From positions 1 through 5,584 of the forward strand of contig JAEZYW010000098.1 of NCBI GenBank assembly GCA_023418835.1: 5,584 bases of DNA, given 5' to 3'. The notes under the pieces were generated by a model, which worked only from the letters and a program-made list of their open reading frames with translations, had not been told where the DNA came from and made no database searches. The position numbers and the translations under genes are program-made. Below, in pieces: positions 1 through 5,136 of this stretch; position 1 is the stretch's first letter; each line of letters starts with the position of its first letter. The DNA comes from Bacillota bacterium. Lineage in GTDB: Bacteria; Bacillota; Clostridia; Tissierellales; Peptoniphilaceae.

Positions 1-328
1 GAGGGCTTAAAGAATCCGTCACTGGCTTAATCCCAACTTCATGAAGAACAATTATGGTGTCTTTGTTTAAATATTTGGAATTTCTTAAAACTTCTGAGGG
101 TTCAAATCCAAATACGATATCTCCACTTTCTTCTTTTAAAAAAGGAGAATGTATCTCTTTGTCACTTATTCGAAGATGACTCGTAACGGAGCCGCCCATT
201 TGTGCCATTCCAATTGTTTCAGTTGTCTTTATTGAAAATCCTTTTTTTACATACGCTGCGGAGATTAATCTAGAAAGAAGCACAACTCCCTGCCCTCCCA
301 CTCCAGTAAAAAGAATTTCTTTTTTCAT
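1..328 (-). CDS. iorB: Indolepyruvate ferredoxin oxidoreductase, beta subunit (3'-truncated by window edge)
   Basis: The first 109 residues are visible; the gene continues past position 1. The family is about 190 residues, so a little over half is present. It opens with MKKEILFTGVGGQGVVLLSR, the glycine-rich GxGGQG motif at the N-terminus of the gamma-type domain of 2-oxoacid:ferredoxin oxidoreductases. Around residues 42-56 it has TETIGMAQMGGSVTSHLRI, matching the conserved GMxQxGGSVxSHxRI stretch of IorB. Known role: with IorA it interconverts aryl-2-oxoacids (indolepyruvate, phenylpyruvate) plus CoA and oxidised ferredoxin with aryl-acetyl-CoA, CO2 and reduced ferredoxin in the cytoplasm. 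The start ATG shares its A with the TGA stop of iorA (TGATG), and a GGAGGT sits 7 bases upstream inside the last iorA codons, so the two are translationally coupled and governed by the same T-box leader. Identification is firm; substrate preference within aryl-2-oxoacids is inferred from the family. Confidence 0.93.
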   Translation of the reverse strand, partial: MKKEILFTGVGGQGVVLLSRLISAAYVKKGFSIKTTETIGMAQMGGSVTSHLRISDKEIHSPFLKEESGDIVFGFEPSEVLRNSKYLNKDTIIVLHEVGIKPVTDSLSP

Positions 329-2118
329 CACTCCACCTCCACGATTGCATCTTTTGGACAAATTGAATTACAAATCCCACATCCATAACATAGATTCAAA
401 TCTATATCAATTTTCCCTTTCCCTTTTATTAAAGCAGGACAGCCCAATTTTTTTACACAAATTTTGCAATTAATGCAATTATTATTGATCATATATTTTC
501 TTATGGGTTTATGAAGTTTTATGCAAGGAGCTTCAAATACAATCCCTCTAACTCCCTTTAATTTTGAAATTCTTTTGACTTCATCAATTGCATTTTTAGT
601 ATCAAAGGGATCTAACCTTACAACTTCATTTACTCCAATAGATTTTAAAATCTTTGGTATGGAAATCTTTTTATGGAAACTTCCCATCATTGTCTCACCC
701 GTACTTGGACTAGGCTGTTTTCCCGTCATTGCAGTAGTCCCATTGTCTAAAACGACAACTATTAAATCTGTTCCATTGTAAACGGCGTTTATTACACCAG
801 TAATTCCAGAGTGAAAAAATGTTGAATCTCCTATAAAGGAAAAGTTTATTACATCTTCATCACTTCTTTTTATTCCTTGGGCAATTGTAATTCCAGCTCC
901 CATACAAAGACATGTATCCACCATATTAAGAGGTGGAGCATTTCCCAAGGTGTAACAACCTATATCTCCTGTAAAAACAGTTTCTTTACCTATCATTGCC
1001 TCTTTGATGATGTAAAAAGAACCTCTATGGGGACAACCTGCGCAAAGAGTTGGAGGTCTTTTAGGAATCAAATCTCCAAAGTTTTCTTTTATTGATTTAT
1101 CGTTGTGTTTTAAACCAAAAAATTCATATACTTTGGGCTCAATTATTTCCACACTGTTTTCCCCTGCCAAAGGCATGGTACCAGAGCCTTTTCCCAAAAC
1201 CTCAACCTTTAAATTATTTTTACCTATAACTTTTAGTAGTTCCTCTTCTAAATACGAAGACAATTCCTCAACTACTAAAACTTTCTCCAGTCCTTCTAAA
1301 AATTCTAATGCCAGTTCTTCTGGAAAAGGATAGGGAGTCGCTACTTTTAAGTACTTGTAGTCTGTTTTAGAAACCTCCTCCAATATTTCTTGTAAATATT
1401 TATGGCTTACTCCTTGAGTGAGTATTCCTAATTTTCCAGATCCATAAAGAATATTGTTTTTAACTTTAGAAAACTCTTTTGATATTTCAGGGTTTCTCTT
1501 TTCAATCCTCAAATGATGCTCATAAGATGCGGCAGGAAAAATCACCCATCTGGAATCTTTTTTGAACTTTTCAGTTTGATTTTTTTCTAATTTTAATTTT
1601 GGTAAAAAAGATTCTACGCTATGACAAACTCTAGTAGTCGGTCTAATAATAACTGGGGTATTGTATTTTTCTGAAATTTCAAAAGCCTTAACCATCAATT
1701 CATAAGCCTCACTTGGACTACTAGGATCTAAAATTGGAATTTTTGAAAATAATCCGAAAACCCTAGTGTCTTGTTCCGTTTGGGAAGATATTGGCCCTGG
1801 ATCATCTGCAACTAAAATGACGAGACCTGCTCCAACTCCAATATAGGCTAAATTCATTACAGCATCAGATGCTGCATTTAAACCAACTTGTTTCATTGTT
1901 ATTAAAGATCTTTTTCCGCCAAAAGAAGCTCCAGCTCCAACTTCCACTGCAACTTTTTCATTTACAGACCATTCAACGTAAATCTCTTTATTGAAATTGT
2001 TTTTAGCCACATATTCTAAAACTTCGCTAGAAGGAGTTCCCGGATATCCCGTCACTACTTCTACTCCTGCGTCCATAGCCCCCAAAGCCATGGCCTCATT
2101 TCCCATTAAGATTTTCAT
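328..2118 (-). CDS. iorA: Indolepyruvate ferredoxin oxidoreductase, alpha subunit
   Basis: A 596-residue protein, normal length for IorA. It is the thiamine-diphosphate and iron-sulfur subunit of the oxygen-sensitive enzyme that interconverts indolepyruvate (and other aryl-2-oxoacids) and aryl-acetyl-CoA using ferredoxin. Visible domains: N-terminal pyrimidine-binding domain with GYPGTPSSE (residues 24-32) and the VNEK glutamate (E54); a middle transketolase-C-like domain; CAGCPHRG (359-366); the diphosphate-binding domain with GDIGCYTLG (384-392) and the GDS...N pair (430-432, N459); and a C-terminal ferredoxin domain with Cys 548, 551, 554, 560 (C-x2-C-x2-C-x5-CP) and Cys 577, 580, 583, 587 (C-x2-C-x2-C-x3-CP), enough for two [4Fe-4S] clusters. 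Start: the ATG at 2118 has GGAGGG 5 bases upstream and begins MKILMGNEAMALGA, typical of the family. A TTG 36 bases further out lies in the terminator loop and is not used. The T-box leader upstream predicts induction when tRNA-Trp is uncharged. Confidence 0.97.
   Translation of the reverse strand: MKILMGNEAMALGAMDAGVEVVTGYPGTPSSEVLEYVAKNNFNKEIYVEWSVNEKVAVEVGAGASFGGKRSLITMKQVGLNAASDAVMNLAYIGVGAGLVILVADDPGPISSQTEQDTRVFGLFSKIPILDPSSPSEAYELMVKAFEISEKYNTPVIIRPTTRVCHSVESFLPKLKLEKNQTEKFKKDSRWVIFPAASYEHHLRIEKRNPEISKEFSKVKNNILYGSGKLGILTQGVSHKYLQEILEEVSKTDYKYLKVATPYPFPEELALEFLEGLEKVLVVEELSSYLEEELLKVIGKNNLKVEVLGKGSGTMPLAGENSVEIIEPKVYEFFGLKHNDKSIKENFGDLIPKRPPTLCAGCPHRGSFYIIKEAMIGKETVFTGDIGCYTLGNAPPLNMVDTCLCMGAGITIAQGIKRSDEDVINFSFIGDSTFFHSGITGVINAVYNGTDLIVVVLDNGTTAMTGKQPSPSTGETMMGSFHKKISIPKILKSIGVNEVVRLDPFDTKNAIDEVKRISKLKGVRGIVFEAPCIKLHKPIRKYMINNNCINCKICVKKLGCPALIKGKGKIDIDLNLCYGCGICNSICPKDAIVEVE
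335..340 (-). promoter_or_regulatory. iorB ribosome binding site within the iorA 3' end
   Basis: GGAGGT on the minus strand, 6-7 bases before the iorB ATG, followed by a second GGAG (331-334). It is formed by the last Val-Glu-Val-Glu codons of iorA. With the TGATG junction this implies coupled translation of the two subunits, which fits a 1:1 complex. Confidence 0.8.
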
Positions 2119-2123
2119 TCTTA

Positions 2124-2129
2124 CCCTCC
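2124..2129 (-). promoter_or_regulatory. iorA ribosome binding site
   Basis: GGAGGG on the minus strand, 5 bases before the ATG at 2118. It lies just downstream of the T-box terminator U-tract, so it is transcribed only on readthrough. It decides the start over the in-frame TTG at 2154. Confidence 0.85.
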
Positions 2130-2133
2130 AATT

Positions 2134-2170
2134 AAAAAAACCATTTACCCCCAAACAAGGAGCAAATGGT
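2134..2170 (-). terminator. T-box regulated intrinsic terminator upstream of iorA
   Basis: On the minus strand ACCATTTGCTCC (2170-2159) pairs with GGGGTAAATGGT (2151-2140) in 12 pairs including two G-U, around a short loop, and runs into a seven-U tract (2140-2134). The 5' arm overlaps the 3' half of the antiterminator (TTGC-TCCT, 2165-2158), so the two structures are mutually exclusive, as expected for a transcriptional T-box switch. Confidence 0.92.
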
Positions 2171-2398
2171 ATTACGGTGCCATCCTATCTTTTGCGTAAA
2201 TATTTAAAAAAACGCACTCAATTTTGGATACTATCATATCCTCATCTCTGTAACGGGAGAAACCCGTCTCGGCTACTTTAATTCACCTCGCATTCATAGA
2301 CCCATTCACTTAAAGGACAATATCTATTCTCACCAACCATAGACTCTCTGAACTGTCGAAATTAAGCTACTACTTTCTAATCTTCAATTTCATTATAA
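2134..2398 (-). promoter_or_regulatory. T-box leader, tRNA-Trp specific, controlling iorAB
   Basis: A cis-acting RNA that binds a tRNA and permits transcription when that tRNA is uncharged. Stem I: the AGTAGTAG side of the specifier loop is followed by CTTAA pairing with TTAAG, GACAGT (2357-2352) pairing with ATTGTC, the AGAGAG bulge (2349-2344), and TCTAT/ATAGA closing a GGTTGGTGAGA terminal loop (2338-2328). The specifier loop 3' side reads GAA-TGG-G (2307-2301), giving specifier UGG (2304-2302), tryptophan. The Stem II region contains a GTAGCC...ACGGG/CCCGT...TACAG block (2279-2247). Then come hairpins GGATA/TATCC (2241-2226) and TGCGT/ACGCA (2216-2193). The T-box AGGATGGCACCG (2186-2175) folds as AGGA, a seven-base TGGCACC bulge and GTAA, pairing with TTGC and TCCT (2165-2158). 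The bulge UGGC pairs with an acceptor end GCCA, so discriminator G73, which tRNA-Trp has. Structure is seen; the folding is drawn by hand. Confidence 0.95.
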
Positions 2399-2404
2399 TT
2401 AAAT

Positions 2405-2432
2405 ATTATACACATTATTCATTACAAGTCAA
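2405..2432 (-). promoter_or_regulatory. Promoter of the T-box-iorAB transcript
   Basis: On the minus strand TTGACT (2432-2427) and TATAAT (2410-2405) are separated by 16 bases: a perfect -10 and a 5/6 -35 for the housekeeping sigma factor. The predicted start is near 2398, about 25 bases before Stem I of the T-box, the usual geometry. Because the promoter is strong and constitutive in form, regulation is expected at the leader and not at initiation. Confidence 0.8.
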
Positions 2433-2517
2433 ATATTAATCGAAAATAATTTACTTATACTATAATCTCGTTCATTTTTACATCATCTATTGATTTTCTG
2501 TTACCTTTGTGCTAACT

Positions 2518-2523
2518 TATAAT
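2518..2523 (+). promoter_or_regulatory. Possible -10 element of the amidohydrolase promoter
   Basis: TATAAT, 21 bases before the ATG at 2545, would place the transcript start near 2530 just before the ribosome binding site. No good -35 is seen: the 17-base position reads TTTCTG, and TTGATT (2490-2495) is 22 bases away. Another TATAAT at 2461-2466 also lacks a -35. The gene must have a plus-strand promoter in 2400-2530, because its neighbour on the left is divergent, but the exact element is uncertain. Confidence 0.35.
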
Positions 2524-2532
2524 TATTAATGT

Positions 2533-2538
2533 GGGAGG
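2533..2538 (+). promoter_or_regulatory. Ribosome binding site of the M20D amidohydrolase
   Basis: GGGAGG, six bases upstream of the ATG at 2545; a strong site that fixes the start. Confidence 0.8.
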
Positions 2539-2544
2539 AATAAA

Positions 2545-3726
2545 ATGATCAATTATTTAGAGAAAGCTTTAGAAATAAAAGATGATATTGTAAAAAATAG
2601 AAGAGAAATTCACCAAAATCCAGAATTGGGATTTAATTTGGAAAAGACAATTGCTCTAGTTGTAGACAGACTAGAAAGCTACGGTTACGAGCCAAAAATT
2701 GTGGGAAAAGCTGGAGTAACTGCAACTGTCGGTTCAGGATCACCAGTAATACTTTTGAGAGGAGATATGGACGCTCTTGCAATGGACGAATCCACAGGAT
2801 TAGAATTTGCATCCACTAACGGAGCAACTCATTCTTGCGGACACGACGGACACACTTCCATGTTACTAGGCGCTGCTAGAATCTTAAAAGAAAATGAAGA
2901 AAACTTAAAAGGAACTGTAAAATTCATGTTCCAACCCGCCGAAGAAATTTTAGGGGGAGCAATCGACATGATAGAAAATGGTATCTTAGAAAATCCTAAA
3001 GTTGATGCGGCAGTGGCAATGCATATTTACGCTGGAGATGGAGAATCTAAAATGGGAAACATCTATCTTTCCAGAGGACAGGCCTTAAGTAGTGCAGATG
3101 CATTTAAAATTAAAGTTAAAGGAAAAAATGCTCATGGCTCCACTCCCGAACAAGGAATTGACGCTGTAATAACGGCTTGTAATATTGCAATTGGACTTCA
3201 AACCATAATAGCAAGGGAAGTCTCAATGTTCGACAATTGTGTAGTTCTAGTTGGAAAGATTTACGGAGGAGATACTGTAAACACAACAGCGGGACATGCA
3301 ACTTTAGAGGTCTCTGCAAGGGCTAATAACGAAGAGTCGAGAGCATTTCTAACGAAAAGAATTGAAGAAATTTCAAAAGGGATTGCTCAAACTTACAGAG
3401 CTGAAGTTGAAATTGAACATACCATGGGAGCTCCTTCCATGTTTAACAACGTGGAACTAGTTGACGATATTGTAGAATTTTCTAAAGACATAATCGGGGA
3501 AGAAAATATTAACATAACTCCGATGAAATCAGGAACAGAAGACTTTGCATATGTTGGACTTGAAGTTCCAGCAGTTATGATCAATATTGGAGCTGGCTCT
3601 GTAGAAGAAGGATATAAATTTGGAATGCATAACCCAGGAATGCAATTCAACGAAAACATATTGCCAATAGGTTCTTCACTTTACGCAGATGTAGCGACAA
3701 AATATTTAGAAAAATACAGCAAATAA
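2545..3726 (+). CDS. M20D-family amidohydrolase (hippurate / indoleacetyl-amino-acid hydrolase type)
   Basis: A 393-residue cytosolic dinuclear metal hydrolase of normal family length, with no signal peptide. It is expected to cleave an amide bond between an acyl group and an amino acid. Family motifs in order: RREIHQNPELGF (19-30), LLRGDMDALAM (70-80), HSCGHDGHT (96-104), FQPAEE (129-134), AMHI (158-161), AHGSTPEQG (196-204) from the inserted dimerisation domain, SGTEDFAY (329-336) and MHNPGMQF (361-368). The metal/catalytic set C98, H100, E133/E134, H160 and H362 is complete; the Cys ligand is the M20D hallmark separating it from ArgE/DapE-type M20 enzymes. It is divergent from the T-box-iorAB unit and convergent with a membrane protein gene, so it is transcribed alone. 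Relatives include plant ILR1-type IAA-conjugate hydrolases, hippurate hydrolase, N-acetyl-diaminopimelate deacetylase and N-acyl-amino-acid hydrolases; sequence alone does not choose between them. Family is sure, substrate is not. Confidence 0.93.
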   Translation: MINYLEKALEIKDDIVKNRREIHQNPELGFNLEKTIALVVDRLESYGYEPKIVGKAGVTATVGSGSPVILLRGDMDALAMDESTGLEFASTNGATHSCGHDGHTSMLLGAARILKENEENLKGTVKFMFQPAEEILGGAIDMIENGILENPKVDAAVAMHIYAGDGESKMGNIYLSRGQALSSADAFKIKVKGKNAHGSTPEQGIDAVITACNIAIGLQTIIAREVSMFDNCVVLVGKIYGGDTVNTTAGHATLEVSARANNEESRAFLTKRIEEISKGIAQTYRAEVEIEHTMGAPSMFNNVELVDDIVEFSKDIIGEENINITPMKSGTEDFAYVGLEVPAVMINIGAGSVEEGYKFGMHNPGMQFNENILPIGSSLYADVATKYLEKYSK

Positions 3727-3730
3727 AAAT

Positions 3731-3766
3731 AAGGTGCCGATCCAAAATAGGAAAAGCACCTTTTAA
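3731..3766. terminator. Bidirectional intrinsic terminator between convergent genes
   Basis: AAGGTGC (3731-3737) pairs with GCACCTT (3756-3762); an inner TCC/GGA pairing (3741-3743 with 3749-3751) shortens the loop. On the plus strand TTTTAAATTT follows, 5 bases after the amidohydrolase stop. On the minus strand the hairpin is followed by ATTTTTATTT and begins about 10 bases after the membrane-protein stop at 3775. It can therefore serve both genes; the U-tract is interrupted in each direction. Confidence 0.8.
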
Positions 3767-3774
3767 ATTTTCTA

Positions 3775-4922
3775 TTATAACATTTTTACCATTATACCAG
3801 CCATGATTACTGATCCTATAGTTACAGTAGCAAAACCTGCAACGAGCATTCTTGGTAGTATTTCATTTAGAATTAATTTTCTTTCTTCTTCCGTTTTACC
3901 GTTTGCATTTGCAACCTCATTTGATAAGACAAATGTCCCAGGGAATCCAAAAAGGGCTGTCATACCAATTGCAATCGCCATAGGCGTAGACATTTTGAAA
4001 ACTTAGATGCAATTGTAGATAGGATAAACACTTCAATTGTTCCTAAAATTAAAGTAATTATTAATGGAAACAGTATATTTTGTAAAATCTCTGGCGTCGC
4101 ATTTGCTAAGGGAGCAAATATTACTGCCATTAAAGCAGTCATTGCTTGACCGAAGGCATTTGCCTGCGTCATTGTACTTGGTTCTAAAAATCCAATATAT
4201 CTTCCTAAAACCCCTATGAAAAGACAAATTACAAACTGATGAACCAATCCATTAGTAAGAACTGAAAGTTTTTGTGCAATAAAGGCACTAATTGCAAGTT
4301 TTAAAAGCAACATATAAGTCGTTTGAAGATCTTTTGGAAGAGGTGGTAGTAATGTCTTTTTCTCCTTTACTATAACTTCTTCGTCAAAGTGATCTCTAGA
4401 CAAAATTGATTTAGCTTCTCTATTTAGTATGAAGGAGCAAATTGGGTAACCAATAAAACCTTGTACTGCTACAATAATTATAACAAAAATTTGCACTTTA
4501 CTCATTCCCAAAGCTTCTGCTCTTTCTCCCATTACAAGCGTAGCAACTACACCGCCCGCAATTGGCGGAGCCGCTGCAATAGCGTATATTCTATCTACAA
4601 AAATTGGTCCCACTGTAAATAACATTAAACCAATTCCAAACATTGCAAAAATCGCCACAATTATGGTCTTCCACTGTTTAATAAAATCTCCCACATCTAA
4701 CATCGTGCCCATGTGGGTAATCAAAAGTCCAACCATCAACCCACCAATTCCAGAAAGCTGTGCATCTGCAAAAACAGTCGCAGGAAGCCCATTCCAGAAA
4801 GCTATAATAAAAACTACTGATGCTGTAAATAGCATTGACACTATAGATTTAGTAAAATAAGAAATAATATCACGAAGGGTAAAAACTGCCAACACTATTA
4901 TAAGTGCTACCATTGAATTCAT
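3775..4922 (-). pseudogene. Multi-pass membrane protein, putative transporter, frameshifted near its C-terminus
   Basis: Starting at the ATG at 4922 (GGGAGG 5 bases upstream), one frame reads 310 residues with about ten hydrophobic segments, then a 10-residue out-of-frame tail (CLRLWRLQLV) and stops at 3960. The missing end lies in the next frame from 3993 to 3775: about 72 residues beginning MSTPMAIAIGMTALFGFPGT, with two more hydrophobic segments. Joined, they give about 382 residues, and the span of 1148 bases is one short of a multiple of three. A charged loop near residues 168-200 divides the protein into two membrane halves, a transporter-like layout. Notable conserved-looking patches are AAAPPIAGGVVATLVMGERA (137-156 roughly) and FGFPGTFVLSNEVA near the end. 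I do not recognise the family with confidence; an uncharacterised (DUF-type) permease is possible. It has its own promoter and is convergent with the amidohydrolase, whose substrate it might carry. It may be intact if the frameshift is a sequencing error. Confidence 0.7.
3993..4001 (-). other. Frameshift site in the membrane protein gene
   Basis: The minus strand reads GTTTTCAAAATG here. Adding one T to the T4 run or one A to the A4 run restores an open frame from SKFSK into MSTPMAIA. Both runs are homopolymers, where single-base losses or base-calling errors are common. The ATG at 3993 has no Shine-Dalgarno sequence before it, and it lies 34 bases inside the first frame, so a separate small gene is unlikely. 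Confidence 0.8.
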
Positions 4923-4927
4923 AAAAA

Positions 4928-4933
4928 CCTCCC
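4928..4933 (-). promoter_or_regulatory. Ribosome binding site of the frameshifted membrane protein gene
   Basis: GGGAGG on the minus strand, 5 bases before the ATG at 4922; it favours this start over the second Met at residue 4. Confidence 0.75.
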
Positions 4934-4943
4934 TAAAATTTTT

Positions 4944-4992
4944 ATCCTGAGTTTATATTTACTTAAATAATTACTCAAATTTAACTCAGGAT
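4944..4992. repeat. Long inverted repeat enclosing two tandem 12-base repeats (5' UTR of membrane protein gene)
   Basis: ATCCTGAGTT (4944-4953) and AACTCAGGAT (4983-4992) form a perfect 10-base inverted repeat around 29 bases. Between the arms, 4957-4968 (ATTTACTTAAAT) and 4969-4980 (AATTACTCAAAT) are two adjacent 12-mers matching at most positions. The structure lies between the predicted transcript start (about 4996) and the ribosome binding site (4928-4933) of the minus-strand gene. No U-tract follows, so it is not a terminator. It could be a regulator binding site or a mRNA 5' hairpin. The bases are seen; the role is unknown. Confidence 0.6.
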
Positions 4993-5002
4993 GTATTTAC
5001 TG

Positions 5003-5031
5003 ATTCTACCAATAATCATTAAAATAGTAAA
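5003..5031 (-). promoter_or_regulatory. Promoter of the frameshifted membrane protein gene
   Basis: On the minus strand TTTACT (5031-5026) and TAGAAT (5008-5003) are 17 bases apart: 4/6 and 5/6 matches to the housekeeping consensus. The predicted start near 4996 lies just before the inverted repeat. The strong terminator of the upstream gene (5077-5109) makes a separate promoter here necessary. Confidence 0.55.
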
Positions 5032-5076
5032 TGTAATTTTTTGTGATTAACTGGGAATAAAGATTATAAAAATAAA

Positions 5077-5109
5077 AAATCCCTGAAATAAAAGTTATCT
5101 CAGGGATTT
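5077..5109 (-). terminator. Intrinsic terminator of the upstream membrane protein gene
   Basis: AAATCCCTGA (5077-5086) and TCAGGGATTT (5100-5109) pair perfectly around a 13-base loop. On the minus strand the stem runs into TTTATTTTTATA, a near-continuous U-tract. It begins 27 bases after the stop at 5137 and separates the two membrane protein genes into distinct transcripts. In the plus direction it is followed by an A-run, so it acts on the minus strand. Confidence 0.9.
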
Positions 5110-5136
5110 AAAAATATAAACTTGTTTTATGAAATA

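Noticed and set aside
521..1333. Plus-strand open frames at 521-781, 877-1095 and 1103-1333 opposite iorA
   Set aside because: They are antisense shadows of a gene with complete family motifs; they lack ribosome binding sites and plausible protein composition.
2119..2154. A longer iorA reading frame starting with TTG at 2154, adding 12 residues (MGVNGFFNWRVR)
   Set aside because: It would begin in the loop of the T-box terminator and encode its 3' arm and U-tract; no ribosome binding site precedes it, whereas the ATG at 2118 has GGAGGG at 5 bases and a family-typical start.
1991..2281. Plus-strand open frame running from iorA into the T-box leader
   Set aside because: It spans the 5' end of iorA and the structured leader in antisense, with no ribosome binding site or recognisable protein features.
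2291..2300. A second GAA-NNN motif in the T-box leader (GAA-TGC) suggesting a Cys specifier
   Set aside because: It lies outside the specifier loop defined by the AGTAG strand and the CTTAA/TTAAG stem. A UGGC T-box needs discriminator G73, which fits tRNA-Trp, whereas bacterial tRNA-Cys normally has U73.
2461..2466. TATAAT as a plus-strand promoter for the amidohydrolase
   Set aside because: No -35 at 16-18 bases upstream (the site reads AATCGA), and it would leave a long unstructured leader; it remains only a weak alternative to the site at 2518.
3116..3659. Minus-strand open frames at 3116-3319 and 3393-3659 opposite the amidohydrolase
   Set aside because: The coding strand carries the full M20D motif set through this region; the antisense frames have no start signals.
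3775..3993. A separate 72-residue membrane protein gene
   Set aside because: No ribosome binding site before its ATG, a 34-base overlap with the preceding frame, and its sequence reads as the natural continuation of that protein.
4033..4860. Small frames at 4033-4227 (minus) and 4663-4860 (plus), and 3803-4006 (plus), within the membrane protein gene
   Set aside because: Out-of-frame or antisense shadows of the hydrophobic coding frame, with no initiation signals.
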